Positions 53,356-61,531 of a stretch of 64,000 nt of DNA are shown here, one piece after another. Position 1 is the first letter of the stretch; each line of letters opens with the position of its first letter. Source of the stretch: 34-65-8 sp046294735 (GTDB lineage: Bacteria > Pseudomonadota > Alphaproteobacteria > Sphingomonadales > Sphingomonadaceae). Where the stretch lies: contig JBKBKB010000003.1 of the NCBI GenBank assembly GCA_046294735.1, positions 310,001 through 374,000 of the forward strand, written 5' to 3'. A program made the translations under genes and the position numbers. The notes beneath the pieces are model-generated. The model was not told where the DNA came from and ran no database searches. It saw nothing but the letters and a program-made list of their open reading frames with translations.

Positions 53356-53814
53356 TTATGGAGCAAGCAAGATTCCAGCCTCGATCAGCGCGTTGACCAG
53401 ATCGTTCAGGGCCGAGCGCGCTTCGGCATCGACAACTGTCCCACCCTGCGGCTGAGTGGGTGCGCCGGTTGTGTTCCAACCGTTGGTGAATATACGGAAA
53501 GCATTGAGGGAAATGTCCCATACCCGCAAACCGGCACTTGGAGCGCAGAAGAGCCAGCCCGATCCGGTCCACCCCGCCAGCGAATCGGTTTGCCCGGCCC
53601 AGGCCCCGACCGCGCCATCGTCGACCAGCCAGCTCTCACCTGCCTGTGGCGCGGCAGGTGGCTGCGAAGCTCGTCCGGCAATCCGCGCATGAACCAGCAG
53701 GTCCAGCCTGGTCAGGGCTTCATTAACGAAGAACTCCTTCTGCGCCTGACCGGCAAACAGCAGCGGCAAGCCGTGGCGTGGGGTGGCGTCGGGGAAGGAA
53801 AGGGGGTCTGGCAT
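53356..53814 (-). CDS. DUF2793 protein at the end of the GTA cluster
   Basis: A 152-residue protein from the ATG at 53814, a few bases after GGAGAAG. The pattern RHGLPLLFAGQAQKEFFVNEALTRLDLLVHARI, GESWLVDDGAVGAWAGQTDSLAGWTGSGWLFCAPSAGLRVWD is that of DUF2793, which occurs in phages and GTAs of alphaproteobacteria, often as a domain of fibre or adhesion proteins. The C-terminus is only about 45 residues after the repeatable part, so it is a short version. It begins 32 bp after the stop of the tip-protein gene and is the last gene of the cluster. A role in attachment is an inference. Confidence 0.75.
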   Translation of the reverse strand: MPDPLSFPDATPRHGLPLLFAGQAQKEFFVNEALTRLDLLVHARIAGRASQPPAAPQAGESWLVDDGAVGAWAGQTDSLAGWTGSGWLFCAPSAGLRVWDISLNAFRIFTNGWNTTGAPTQPQGGTVVDAEARSALNDLVNALIEAGILLAP

Positions 53815-53845
53815 GGCAACTTCTCCAAGCAACAGTCATCGGGGA

Positions 53846-56020
53846 TCAGGTGTGGGTGCGTAGCAGCACCGCGTCCGACAGTGCGTGGCTGCCGATCTGT
53901 CGCACCCAGACTGGCTGCCCGGACATGATGGAAGCGGTTTCGGCGGCCGACAATTCCAGATACGACACGGAAGTCTCCCAAGTCTGGGCGGGGCGGTCGA
54001 CCGGGCCGGTTCCGACCAGGTAGCGTTCCGCCTGCTCGACCAGGGGCACATCCACCTCGTCGTTCCACGCCCAGGCGCCGCGCGCGCGGCGGGTCCAGCG
54101 TAGCAGCAGTCCGCCGTTCGACCGTGAGACTTGACGTGGATGAACCGGGTGGATCGGCTTTAGGCTGGTCCCAGCATTTTCCAGCGCCGCGACAGGCGGT
54201 TCAGTGTCTGCGAGCCCTGCAGCAAGGAAACTGGTTGCGGCGGCTGCCTCTGGACTGAGTTGCCCGACCGGCAGCAGGGCGTCGTTGAGCAAGGTCACTC
54301 CCGTCCCGGCCGGATGGCCCAGCTGCGCGGCGCGTTCGGTGCCGCCGCGCCCGCGCAGTAATCCGTCCAGCCGCCAACGACTGCCGGCGAGCGGGACAGC
54401 TTCGAGGAACTGGAGAACTTCGGTACCGATCAGCATGCGGTTGGCACCTGCCGCCAGCGCCCTGATCGATGCCGGAGCCAACGCCATGTCCGCTCCGATC
54501 AGATCGACTTCCAGGCTGGCGGTGTAATCAAGCATCTGGCTGGCCGAAGCTGCCAGAGGCGCGGCCAGTGTGCCGACGGTCGCGCGCAGGCGGCCGCTGG
54601 CACCGACCGAGACCAGCCCGCCCGGCAGGTCGGCGAGCAGTTCCGCGCCCGTCCACCCAGTGGTCGCAGAACTGGCTGCAAGGAACCGCCGGGGCCGGTC
54701 GGTCAGATCGGTGCCATCGAGCGGCAGTTCGAACGCCCGCAGCCAGCTCGGGGCAAGCGCCAGGTCAGGCGGCCCCGGGGCCTGCCCGGGATCGCTTGGC
54801 ACCAGGTTCGGCACGCCCACGCGAATCCGCTCCAGGCCGAGTTCGATTCCGCCATCGCGCCATTCCCATTCTGTCACCAGCCAGGCGCCAGCGCGGTCAG
54901 GCAGCAGGACCGCGCGTCCCGGCGCAACGGCCGGATCGATTTCGGCAATGCGCCAGCGCAGGCTGGTGCTGCGACCGGTCGCGCGGACCCATGCAGCCCG
55001 CAGCAGCTGGCGCGCCACAGCGGCATCGAGCACGGCCGGAAAGTCGAGGCTTGCAGCACCCGCCCCAGCCCCGCCTTCCAGACGCTGGATGCCTGTCTGG
55101 AAATCTCGGGCCGGATCGTAATAACGCAGCGCTCCGATTGCACCGGTCGGCGCATTAGCACGCCGCGAAGCCCGGCCCGTGCGGTGACCGAAGTCCGTCT
55201 CTTCCGGCCCGGTCGTGCTGGCTGAAAGAGTTATGGCCGTTTCTGCCCGGTCTGGTGCGTCAAGCCTGAGCCCACCCCCGGCAATGTCTGCCACAGTCGG
55301 GAACAGCACGTCGAGCAAAGCGAGCGTGTCGCGCAGTGCGCCGGATTCCTGTTCGAAGCCGCGCAATCCGTCCAGTGTGCGATCGGTCTCAACCTGTCCG
55401 GCCAGAGGTTCGAGCACCGCTGCCAGCGAGAGCGGCGCGTCATCGGCGAAAACTTCGAATGACAGCGCCGGGATGCGGTTGCCGAAATCGGCCAGTTGCA
55501 GGTGTTCGAACACCACATAGGCGAGCCCGCGATGGGCCGGACAAGCCGGCCCGAGCGCAGCAGCCATCAGGGGGTCGGGCAACTGGTCGGCATGGCCGCA
55601 GTAAATGCGCATGGTCCCGCCAACCTTGAGGTCACCGGCCGCGCCCCGGATCAGCTGGCCGTCGGCCCAAACCCGTCCGATCCCACTGACGGGCCGACTT
55701 GAAAGCGCGACCGCGAACGAGCTGGAATAGCTGAAACTGGTGACTTTGGGTTTGCCCTTGCCGCCCCCGCTGGTGCTGCGGCTTTCGATCAGGTCGGTTG
55801 CCCAGATGATCGTGCCCGCGACCCGCGCCTGACCGAACACCCGGGCAATCGGCTGGCCATAGCTGGAGGTCGTGATCGCCAGGTCCTTGAGGCGCGGTCC
55901 TTCCCGGGTCGGGCTGCCGATGATTGCCGCGTCAAGCTGGCGACCTGCCAGCGCGCCGATTGCGCCGCCCAGCGGGCCGCCGAACAGCGTGCCGAGTGCG
56001 CCCAGAACCAATGTGGCCAT
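53846..56020 (-). CDS. GTA tip (megatron-like, gp15) protein, short form
   Basis: A 724-residue protein homologous to the R. capsulatus GTA tail-tip protein rcc01698. The N-terminus is a glycine-rich membrane-active-looking segment (MATLVLGALGTLFGGPLGGAIGALAGRQ), followed by the gp15-type core, which includes SYGQPIARVFGQARVAGTIIWATDL. A J-like tail region holds FDFPAVLDAAV..LLRAAW-type sequence. The C-terminal domain has GANRMLIGTEVLQFLEAVPLAGSRWRLDGLLRGRGGTE and a final WVRQIGSHALSDAV. The R. capsulatus protein is above 1200 residues with a TIM-barrel region in the middle. Here the core is joined directly without it. It would form the distal spike with hub and peptidase, six bases from the peptidase gene. 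The missing region is the oddity. Confidence 0.88.
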   Translation of the reverse strand: MATLVLGALGTLFGGPLGGAIGALAGRQLDAAIIGSPTREGPRLKDLAITTSSYGQPIARVFGQARVAGTIIWATDLIESRSTSGGGKGKPKVTSFSYSSSFAVALSSRPVSGIGRVWADGQLIRGAAGDLKVGGTMRIYCGHADQLPDPLMAAALGPACPAHRGLAYVVFEHLQLADFGNRIPALSFEVFADDAPLSLAAVLEPLAGQVETDRTLDGLRGFEQESGALRDTLALLDVLFPTVADIAGGGLRLDAPDRAETAITLSASTTGPEETDFGHRTGRASRRANAPTGAIGALRYYDPARDFQTGIQRLEGGAGAGAASLDFPAVLDAAVARQLLRAAWVRATGRSTSLRWRIAEIDPAVAPGRAVLLPDRAGAWLVTEWEWRDGGIELGLERIRVGVPNLVPSDPGQAPGPPDLALAPSWLRAFELPLDGTDLTDRPRRFLAASSATTGWTGAELLADLPGGLVSVGASGRLRATVGTLAAPLAASASQMLDYTASLEVDLIGADMALAPASIRALAAGANRMLIGTEVLQFLEAVPLAGSRWRLDGLLRGRGGTERAAQLGHPAGTGVTLLNDALLPVGQLSPEAAAATSFLAAGLADTEPPVAALENAGTSLKPIHPVHPRQVSRSNGGLLLRWTRRARGAWAWNDEVDVPLVEQAERYLVGTGPVDRPAQTWETSVSYLELSAAETASIMSGQPVWVRQIGSHALSDAVLLRTHT

Positions 56021-56025
56021 GATGG

Positions 56026-56460
56026 TCAGTCTTTCCTGTCAATTCGCCAGTGACGCAGCACTGGTTCCTGCAATGGACCTGCGAGACAGGTCACGCGCCC
56101 CAACCCGGCATGGGCATGGACGAACCGGTTTGCGGATACCGCGATCAATAGGTGCTGCTGCAGCGGCCCGGGTTGAACCAGCAGGACGTCGCCTGGCTGC
56201 GGTTCGCCCCATGCCGGGGCAAGGCCAGATCTGGCCGCGCAGCCGAGATGGCCTGCAATGTCGCGGTTGCGGAGGCGGTAGCCGCGCGGCGCGCAGGCGG
56301 CAAATCCGGCCCCCTGCAGGGCGGCGACCGCCAACCCGATGCAGTCAAGCCCATGGGCGGGATCGCGACCGTGCAGCCGGAACCGGGTGCCGACTAGCGC
56401 GAGGGCGGCTGCGGCGATGCGGTCTCCGGGTCGATCTGCACTCCGACTGTCCGCAGTCAT
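56026..56460 (-). CDS. NlpC/P60-type peptidase of the GTA tail (gp14)
   Basis: A 144-residue NlpC/P60-like hydrolase corresponding to rcc01697. The catalytic cysteine is C40 in HGLDCIGLAV, the histidines H103 (QHLLIAV) and H115/H117 (RFVHAHAG) supply the rest of the site. It would cut peptidoglycan peptides to let DNA cross the recipient's wall. It overlaps the hub gene by 4 bp and precedes the tip gene by 5 bp. The family is read from motif and gene position. Confidence 0.85.
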   Translation of the reverse strand: MTADSRSADRPGDRIAAAALALVGTRFRLHGRDPAHGLDCIGLAVAALQGAGFAACAPRGYRLRNRDIAGHLGCAARSGLAPAWGEPQPGDVLLVQPGPLQQHLLIAVSANRFVHAHAGLGRVTCLAGPLQEPVLRHWRIDRKD

Positions 56461-57272
56461 GATGTCCGGGGGTAGCGGGCGACCAGATCATTGCCCGGCA
56501 GAAACGGCTCGCCCTGGAAATTGGCAGCATTGCCGAACCTGCTTGCACACGTCGCCAGTACCCGGTCACACCCTTCGCGCAAGCGTGCCCGGGTGCCCGG
56601 TCGTGGTGCCGGTTCAAACAGGTGGTCAAGCATCAGCCCGGTTTCGCCCGCATCGACGATCCGCGCCTTCAGGCCTGCCGATTCTCCGTCAAGCCAGACC
56701 AGTTCGCCGTGTCGGAACAGCGCATGGTCGATCGCCGCGAAGCGGACGAGCTCACCCTCGCCGGGAGTCGGAGCGACCTCGGCGATCATGGTGAAGCGCG
56801 CTGCATTGAGGGTGCAGCCGGGACCGCAAAACTGCGCACGGCATAGCGGGCTGCTGCGCGGGACCGGATCGAGTTCCAGCAGCACCTTGGCGGATCGGAG
56901 TTCGGCCGCGAACTGCCCGTCAGAGGCGGACACACTACCCAGCAGGCCATGATAAAGCGCACGGTTCTCGCCGGTTTCCCAATCGATCAGTCCAATGGCC
57001 ACCGACGCCCCATCGTAGCGACCGGCGCCGAGGTCGGCCTCGCTGATGCTGTCATGCGCCAAGGCACCCTCCACTTCGGCGCTGTCGTCGTCGAAACCGG
57101 CGCTCTTGCGGATCGCGCTGGGCACCATGCCCGGTGCAGCCCGGTGCAGCAGGCCGCCGAACCAGAGATCGCGGTCATGTGAGGTAAAGCCCAGCGCCAC
57201 GCCATCGCGGCGGAAGACCTGCCAGTAGAGGGCAACGCATTCCAGTTCCCCGGCGAAAAAAACGTGGCTCAT
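56457..57272 (-). CDS. GTA baseplate hub protein (DUF2163, gp13)
   Basis: A 271-residue DUF2163 protein corresponding to rcc01696, the hub of the GTA baseplate. The N-terminus has CVALYWQVFRRDGVALGFTSHDRDLWF, the family start. Five cysteines are clustered as C144, C149, C153 (LCRAQFCGPGC) and C234, C241 (GCDRVLATC). Similar cysteines in the R. capsulatus hub and in phage lambda gpL bind an iron-sulfur cluster, so the same is likely here. It overlaps the giant gp12 gene and the peptidase gene by 4 bp each. Confidence 0.88.
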   Translation of the reverse strand: MSHVFFAGELECVALYWQVFRRDGVALGFTSHDRDLWFGGLLHRAAPGMVPSAIRKSAGFDDDSAEVEGALAHDSISEADLGAGRYDGASVAIGLIDWETGENRALYHGLLGSVSASDGQFAAELRSAKVLLELDPVPRSSPLCRAQFCGPGCTLNAARFTMIAEVAPTPGEGELVRFAAIDHALFRHGELVWLDGESAGLKARIVDAGETGLMLDHLFEPAPRPGTRARLREGCDRVLATCASRFGNAANFQGEPFLPGNDLVARYPRTS

Positions 57273-59599
57273 GTGGTCGCCTCACGCACTTCGATCAGCG
57301 GGACCGAGGGTGCTTCTCCGGCAGCGAAGGCGGCGCCGGAAATGTCCAGCCGGTCCTCGGCAAAGCGCACCGGCACGTCGAACAGGAAGCCTGCCCGAAT
57401 CTCAGCGCCAACGGGGGGCGCATCGAGGAAGATGATCACCCCGCCAGGCTCCAGCGTCCAGCCCGAGGCCGGGTCGCCGCCGATGCTGACGCTGACTGTG
57501 TCGGGGCGGGGACGGGTGATCCGGCGCACCTGCGCGTCCGGCCCCTCACCATAACGTTTGACCAGCGGGAAGGTCGCGTTGAGTCCGTCTCCGGTCCCGA
57601 TCAACTGGTCGGTGGCGGACGGCAGCCCGGTCATGCCACGCGAACTGAAATCGTAGGGGTCGGTCAGGCGGAATGCGCGCGCTGCCCCGCGCCGGGCGCG
57701 GAAGAATTGCAACAGCACCGCGAGTTCGGAGTCGGAACGAATGCCGGGCCCGACATCGTAGCTCATGCGCGCATCGCTCCAGAGCGTATTGCGCCGTTCG
57801 TGACCGGAGGCGGTCACGCTGACGGTGGTCGAGAATTCCGGGGTGGCAGAGGCATCGCGCCCTAGCGCGAGCGGGTAAAGCACGTCGTCGAAAGCTTGCA
57901 TGGGGTCCTCGCTGAGTGGGGGCAGGCGGGTGTATCCGTCGCGAGCGATCTGAGGCAGCGCCCAGACAAACCGGCGGGTCACACCGCGTGCGGCGGCCTG
58001 GTCGAGCCCGGCATCGATTCGCCGCCAGTAGAGATCGGCGTCTTCCGGCAGCAGCACGAAGCCTGACAGGTAATCCTGTAACGTGATCGGGTAACCCAGC
58101 CGCTGGTCGACTTCCGCCAGCGCCTGCCTGCGGCTGGCCTCGGCTCCGCCAGTCAGCCAGTCGTAGTCTTCCAGCTGCAACCGGTCGAACGCAGGAAACG
58201 CCCATCCGGGCGGCAGGTTGGCGCGTTTGAGTTCCGGCATGGCCGGATCGAGGATGGTCGGGGCAAAGGCGAGCAGCAGCAATTCCGACGGCCCGCCCGC
58301 AGCAGTCCGCACCGCCTGGGTCAGCCCCGCAGTCGACTGGGCGAGCAGGACCCCGGCGGCATCGAGTACGGCGGTCTGTGCAGCGCCGAGCGGCTGGCGC
58401 ATGTCGGTGATCACGGCCGGATTGCCGCCGAGCGCTGCCCTGGCCGCATCGTCGTAGATGCATGGCGCACCGGTGGCGGGCGTGACCCACCACCACGGCT
58501 CGCCGATCTGAAACCGGACCGGCAGACTTTCCTGTTTCATTGCCGTGACGAACTGCGCGGCGGCTTGGTGCAGCCAGGCCATCGCCGGAGCCGAGGCGGG
58601 CGATAGCAGCGCCGAGGGCGGAACCCAGCCGGTCCGCGCAGGCGAGCCGTCATGGGCGCGCTGCTGCCACGCGTCCGGACAGTTCTCGGCGAACAGTTCG
58701 TAGGAAAGCGATGTAATCGCGGTATAGCCATGAAGGCGGCACTGCTTGAAGAACTCGCGGTGCCAGCGCTGCGCCGGAGTGCACAGCACTGCCGGTTGCG
58801 CCACCAGCATCCGTCCGTCCGGCTCGCGTCGCAACCGGAAGAAATGGCTCATCCCGACATAATGCAGGATCTCGTCCCGGTACCCGAGCGCCTGAACATT
58901 GCGCAGCAGGCGGGCCGGAGTCTGGTTGTAGGCGTCGTCGTAAGCGGTGGCGATGCGTTCGCCGTGTGGGGGCAGGACCACATCGCCGGCCTCGATGACG
59001 GAATTGGTCCCTTCGCACACCATGTCGAGCAACTGCGCATAGCCGGTCACCCGTGCGGTGAGCGGATCCGTGCTGTCAGCGACGAAATCGGCCGGCACGA
59101 TCGAGATGAACATCCGGTCGATGTCATGCGGCCAGACCGGCTCTCCCGGCAGCGCCCAGCCCGCCTGCAGGTCGGAAAAGCGCAGATCGATCGCTGCATC
59201 GGTCGGGGTGCCGGTGGCATAGTTCCACAGCCGCACGAACCAGGTACGCGGATTGCCCTGGGCATCGCGCCCCTCGATCGTGAGGGTCGGCCCGTTGGGC
59301 TGGTCGAGCGTGGCAATCCGTTCTGAGCGCCAGCGGAACCGCAGCACACAATGCGCGTAGTCCCGCACCGTGCGATAGGCGAGCAAGGGGTGGTCTAGCG
59401 TGTCTTCGCTATCCCAGATCAGACCGACCAGTTCGCCCTTGTGGTGGAACTCGCAATCGACCCGCAGCCGGTCCGGCCCGGTCGAGATGACCGAGGCCAT
59501 GACCGGGCGCGGGAAATTGACCGTCCAGAAGCGCGGATCGAACCGCTGGATGAAATCGCTGTCCTGCCCGGAATGCTGTCTGGCGAGCCAGAAGGCCAT
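57269..59599 (-). CDS. giant GTA distal tail protein: carbohydrate-binding/TIM-barrel-like N-terminus fused to DUF2460 (gp12)
   Basis: A 776-residue protein. The last 205 residues (from about 570) are DUF2460/TIGR02217, the distal tail protein of GTAs (rcc01695, about 210 residues alone): FSTTVSVTASGHERRNTLWSD, FFRARRGAARAFRLTDPYDFSS, IRAGFLFDVPVRFAEDRLDIS. The preceding about 570 residues are extra. Residues about 40-175 look like a beta-sandwich (LLAYRTVRDYAHCVLRFRW, TLTIEGRDAQGNPRTWFVRLW, DIDRMFISIVP). Residues about 230-540 look like a TIM-barrel glycosidase: GYTAITSLSYELF, GEPWWW with E367 and LQLEDYDW with E477, whose spacing of 110 fits a retaining glycosidase of clan GH-A type. It would sit at the distal end of the tail. 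The family of the C-terminus is clear; the glycosidase idea is an inference. Confidence 0.8.
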   Translation of the reverse strand: MAFWLARQHSGQDSDFIQRFDPRFWTVNFPRPVMASVISTGPDRLRVDCEFHHKGELVGLIWDSEDTLDHPLLAYRTVRDYAHCVLRFRWRSERIATLDQPNGPTLTIEGRDAQGNPRTWFVRLWNYATGTPTDAAIDLRFSDLQAGWALPGEPVWPHDIDRMFISIVPADFVADSTDPLTARVTGYAQLLDMVCEGTNSVIEAGDVVLPPHGERIATAYDDAYNQTPARLLRNVQALGYRDEILHYVGMSHFFRLRREPDGRMLVAQPAVLCTPAQRWHREFFKQCRLHGYTAITSLSYELFAENCPDAWQQRAHDGSPARTGWVPPSALLSPASAPAMAWLHQAAAQFVTAMKQESLPVRFQIGEPWWWVTPATGAPCIYDDAARAALGGNPAVITDMRQPLGAAQTAVLDAAGVLLAQSTAGLTQAVRTAAGGPSELLLLAFAPTILDPAMPELKRANLPPGWAFPAFDRLQLEDYDWLTGGAEASRRQALAEVDQRLGYPITLQDYLSGFVLLPEDADLYWRRIDAGLDQAAARGVTRRFVWALPQIARDGYTRLPPLSEDPMQAFDDVLYPLALGRDASATPEFSTTVSVTASGHERRNTLWSDARMSYDVGPGIRSDSELAVLLQFFRARRGAARAFRLTDPYDFSSRGMTGLPSATDQLIGTGDGLNATFPLVKRYGEGPDAQVRRITRPRPDTVSVSIGGDPASGWTLEPGGVIIFLDAPPVGAEIRAGFLFDVPVRFAEDRLDISGAAFAAGEAPSVPLIEVREATT

Positions 59600-59610
59600 C
59601 GTCGTGCTCC

Positions 59611-60189
59611 TTAGCTTGTAGCGAGCGCACGGCGTACCGCGCTGGCGACCTGGCGCGACGAGCGCCGCAGCGATGCAGGCGCGCTGGCCCCGCGCGGCTG
59701 GTTGAGCGTAATAGCCACCCGCACTTCACGTCCGCTGCTGGTGGAAACGGACGGTTCGACCCGTCCTGCACTGGTCGGCACGAACATTTCCGGCCCGCGC
59801 TCGCCGACAAGGTAGCCACGCCCCGGTGCGACCGGGCCGCCGGTCGCCCTGCCGGGCAGGCCGAACACCGCGCCCAGTAGCCCGCCAAGCAAGCCCCCGC
59901 CGCCCGAGCCCCCGCCGCCAAGCCCGCCAAGTATCGAATCGAGCCCCATGTGCAGCGCATGGGCGGCAATCTGGTCGAGCGCCTGAACCGCCATGCGGCG
60001 CAGGTCGTCGAAGCCAAGGCTGCCACGCCGGATGGCGGATAGCAGCCCGCGCTCGAGCACGCCGCCCGCTTGCGCGAACCCGTCCACCAGCGTCGCATCA
60101 AAACTGCCTCGCATCCGGGCAATGTCGGCTTCGAACCCGCTGGTACTGGCGCGGACGTCCACCAGCAGGCGGTCGATATCATGATCCAT
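59611..60189 (-). CDS. short GTA tail tape measure protein (gp11)
   Basis: A 192-residue protein from the ATG at 60189 (GTG at 60198 is possible). It corresponds to the R. capsulatus GTA tape measure rcc01694. It starts with a helical DRLLVDVRASTSGFEADIARMRGSFDATLVDGF segment, then a glycine-rich middle with GLGGGGSGGGGLLGGLLGAVFGLPG, and ends in GYLVGERGPEMFVPTSAGRV, which is the common phage tape measure C-terminal motif. The length implies a very short tail, as in the R. capsulatus GTA. The start overlaps the preceding chaperone gene's stop. Confidence 0.82.
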   Translation of the reverse strand: MDHDIDRLLVDVRASTSGFEADIARMRGSFDATLVDGFAQAGGVLERGLLSAIRRGSLGFDDLRRMAVQALDQIAAHALHMGLDSILGGLGGGGSGGGGLLGGLLGAVFGLPGRATGGPVAPGRGYLVGERGPEMFVPTSAGRVEPSVSTSSGREVRVAITLNQPRGASAPASLRRSSRQVASAVRRALATS

Positions 60190-60376
60190 GGCGGTCACAC
60201 TCCAGCAGGTGATCGAGTTCAGCGCGGGTCAGGGTGGCAGACGGCGCGGCGGGGTCAGCCAACGTCATGGCGAGGTCGGCCGGGGTGGCGGCCCAGAAGG
60301 TGTCAGGCGTCCAGCCCAGCACGCGGGCAGCGAGGGGCAGCAGGCGCGCAGCCTGGGCGCCAAACCGCTCGCTCAT
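60179..60376 (-). CDS. GTA tail assembly chaperone-like small protein (gp10.1)
   Basis: A 65-residue protein from the ATG at 60376. FGAQAARLLPLAARVLGWTPDTFWAATPADLAMTLA is the pattern of the small DUF2376-like tail-chaperone family (rcc01693), in which a W-x-P-x-x-FW motif is typical. It lies between gp10 and the tape measure, where phages often encode tail assembly chaperones, and overlaps gp10 by 4 bp. It is encoded on the same strand with the tape measure overlapping its end. It is short, so similarity is by motif only. Confidence 0.75.
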   Translation of the reverse strand: MSERFGAQAARLLPLAARVLGWTPDTFWAATPADLAMTLADPAAPSATLTRAELDHLLECDRHGS

Positions 60377-60708
60377 CCCCGGCCCTGCAGGATTGCCGCC
60401 AACAGTGTGCGTAAGGGAGCCGCGCATTCGGCAAGGCCTGCGTTCACCACTGCGTCGCCGACCTCTTCGCGGGCCAGCCCGCTGCGATCGGCGAGGCAGT
60501 GCCAAAACAGCGCAACCATTTCGCGCAAGGCCAGTTGACCCGCACCTGCGCGCTCGATCAATGCGAACAACGGCCCGAGTTCTTCCTCGGCGGCAACCAG
60601 TGCGGCGAAGCTGGGGCGCAGCCTGCGCGGCTCGCCAGCGATGGTCAGCATGGCCTCACCGCGCATGGCATTTGCGTTCGCGCCTTCGGCTGTTTGAGCG
60701 CCCGTCAC
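60373..60708 (-). CDS. GTA gp10 family protein (tail chaperone-like)
   Basis: A 111-residue protein from a GTG at 60708, which overlaps the major tail gene's stop as GTGA. A later ATG (60666) is a possible start. The conserved part RGEAMLTIAGEPRRLRPSFAALVAAEEELGPLFALIERAG and LREMVALFWHC is that of the GTA gp10 family (PF11836 type), probably a tail assembly chaperone acting on the tape measure. It is linked to both neighbours by overlaps. Confidence 0.8.
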   Translation of the reverse strand: MTGAQTAEGANANAMRGEAMLTIAGEPRRLRPSFAALVAAEEELGPLFALIERAGAGQLALREMVALFWHCLADRSGLAREEVGDAVVNAGLAECAAPLRTLLAAILQGRG

Positions 60709-61124
60709 GCTGGCACCACCGCGCCGGAGCTTTCCAGTTGGAGTGTGTAGTTGCGCTCACCGTTGAAATCCCCGGCATAATCGAGCCGCTGGACGAGGAA
60801 GCGCCCTCGCAGCCGTTCGCCGTCCTCAAATGAGAGCTCGTAGTCAGCAATGGTGCCAGCCAGGGCATGGGCGCGGATGGCCGCTTCGGCCGCGCTGCCG
60901 AGGAAGATGCCGCTGGCGGAAACCGAGACCGAGCGCGTTCCCGCGCCCGACAGGAGGTCGCGCCAGCCGCCCGATTCCTTGTGGGTGATGACCACGGTAT
61001 CGCCGTTGATCGACATCTGCGTGGTGCGAAGCCCGGCGACGGTCTGGTAGGCTGGCGGCTCGCCCGGGCTTTGGGCGTCCTCGCCGATCTTGAGGAGGAA
61101 GGCGGAACCTTTCTGGACGGTCAT
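60705..61124 (-). CDS. GTA major tail protein (gp9)
   Basis: A 139-residue tail tube protein of the TP901-1 major tail type, corresponding to rcc01691. It opens with QKGSAFLLKIGEDAQSPGEPPAYQTVAGLRTTQMSINGDTVVITHKESGGWRDLLSGAGTRSVSVSASGIF, the typical tube start, and ends with GERNYTLQLESSGAVVPA. Many copies stack as hexameric rings to form the short tail. It follows the DUF3168 gene after five bases. Confidence 0.88.
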   Translation of the reverse strand: MTVQKGSAFLLKIGEDAQSPGEPPAYQTVAGLRTTQMSINGDTVVITHKESGGWRDLLSGAGTRSVSVSASGIFLGSAAEAAIRAHALAGTIADYELSFEDGERLRGRFLVQRLDYAGDFNGERNYTLQLESSGAVVPA

Positions 61125-61129
61125 AGGGG

Positions 61130-61528
61130 TTACTCCGGTTGAGGGCTGAGCAGGCGGAAACGGTATTCGAGCAGCACGGAACGCAGGTTCCGCTCCCGCC
61201 GTTCGGCGCGGGCGCGCAGGAACAGGATCGAGGCGATCTCGAAGTCCGGATGGAGGCGCGGCAGGGCCTCGATCCGGGCTCCGAGTGCGCGGACCAGCGC
61301 CCCGTCAGCGGCCGGATCGTCGCCTCGCGTGGTCAGTTCCACCGCGACGCGGACTTCGCGGCCCGGCCGGTCCTTGGTGCCCCAGTCAGCCGAGGCGCTG
61401 GCGGCAATCCCGAGCCAGGGCGGCGCGGCGCGCGGGGGCGCTTCTTCCTCGATCGCGTTCAGCATATCGAGCGGCGTGGGGGCGGCACGCAGCCAGCCGA
61501 TCAGCGCAGCGCGCAGTTCGATTTCCAT
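61130..61528 (-). CDS. GTA tail terminator-like protein (DUF3168, gp8)
   Basis: A 132-residue DUF3168 family protein. The N-terminus ELRAALIGWLRAAPTPLDMLNAIEEEAPPRAAPPWLGIAASASADWGTK is the family pattern, followed by a strand-helix-strand part REVRVAVELTTRGDD and LHPDFEIASILFLRARAERR. In the GTA cluster (rcc01690) it is the tail terminator that closes the tail tube at the head. It starts 3 bp after the small 57-residue gene. Confidence 0.82.
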   Translation of the reverse strand: MEIELRAALIGWLRAAPTPLDMLNAIEEEAPPRAAPPWLGIAASASADWGTKDRPGREVRVAVELTTRGDDPAADGALVRALGARIEALPRLHPDFEIASILFLRARAERRERNLRSVLLEYRFRLLSPQPE

Positions 61529-61531
61529 GGG

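Noticed and set aside
53344..53357. Palindrome AAACGG-TT-CCGTTT at the end of the DUF2793 gene
   Set aside because: The loop is too short and no T-run follows, so a terminator for the GTA cluster cannot be claimed from it.
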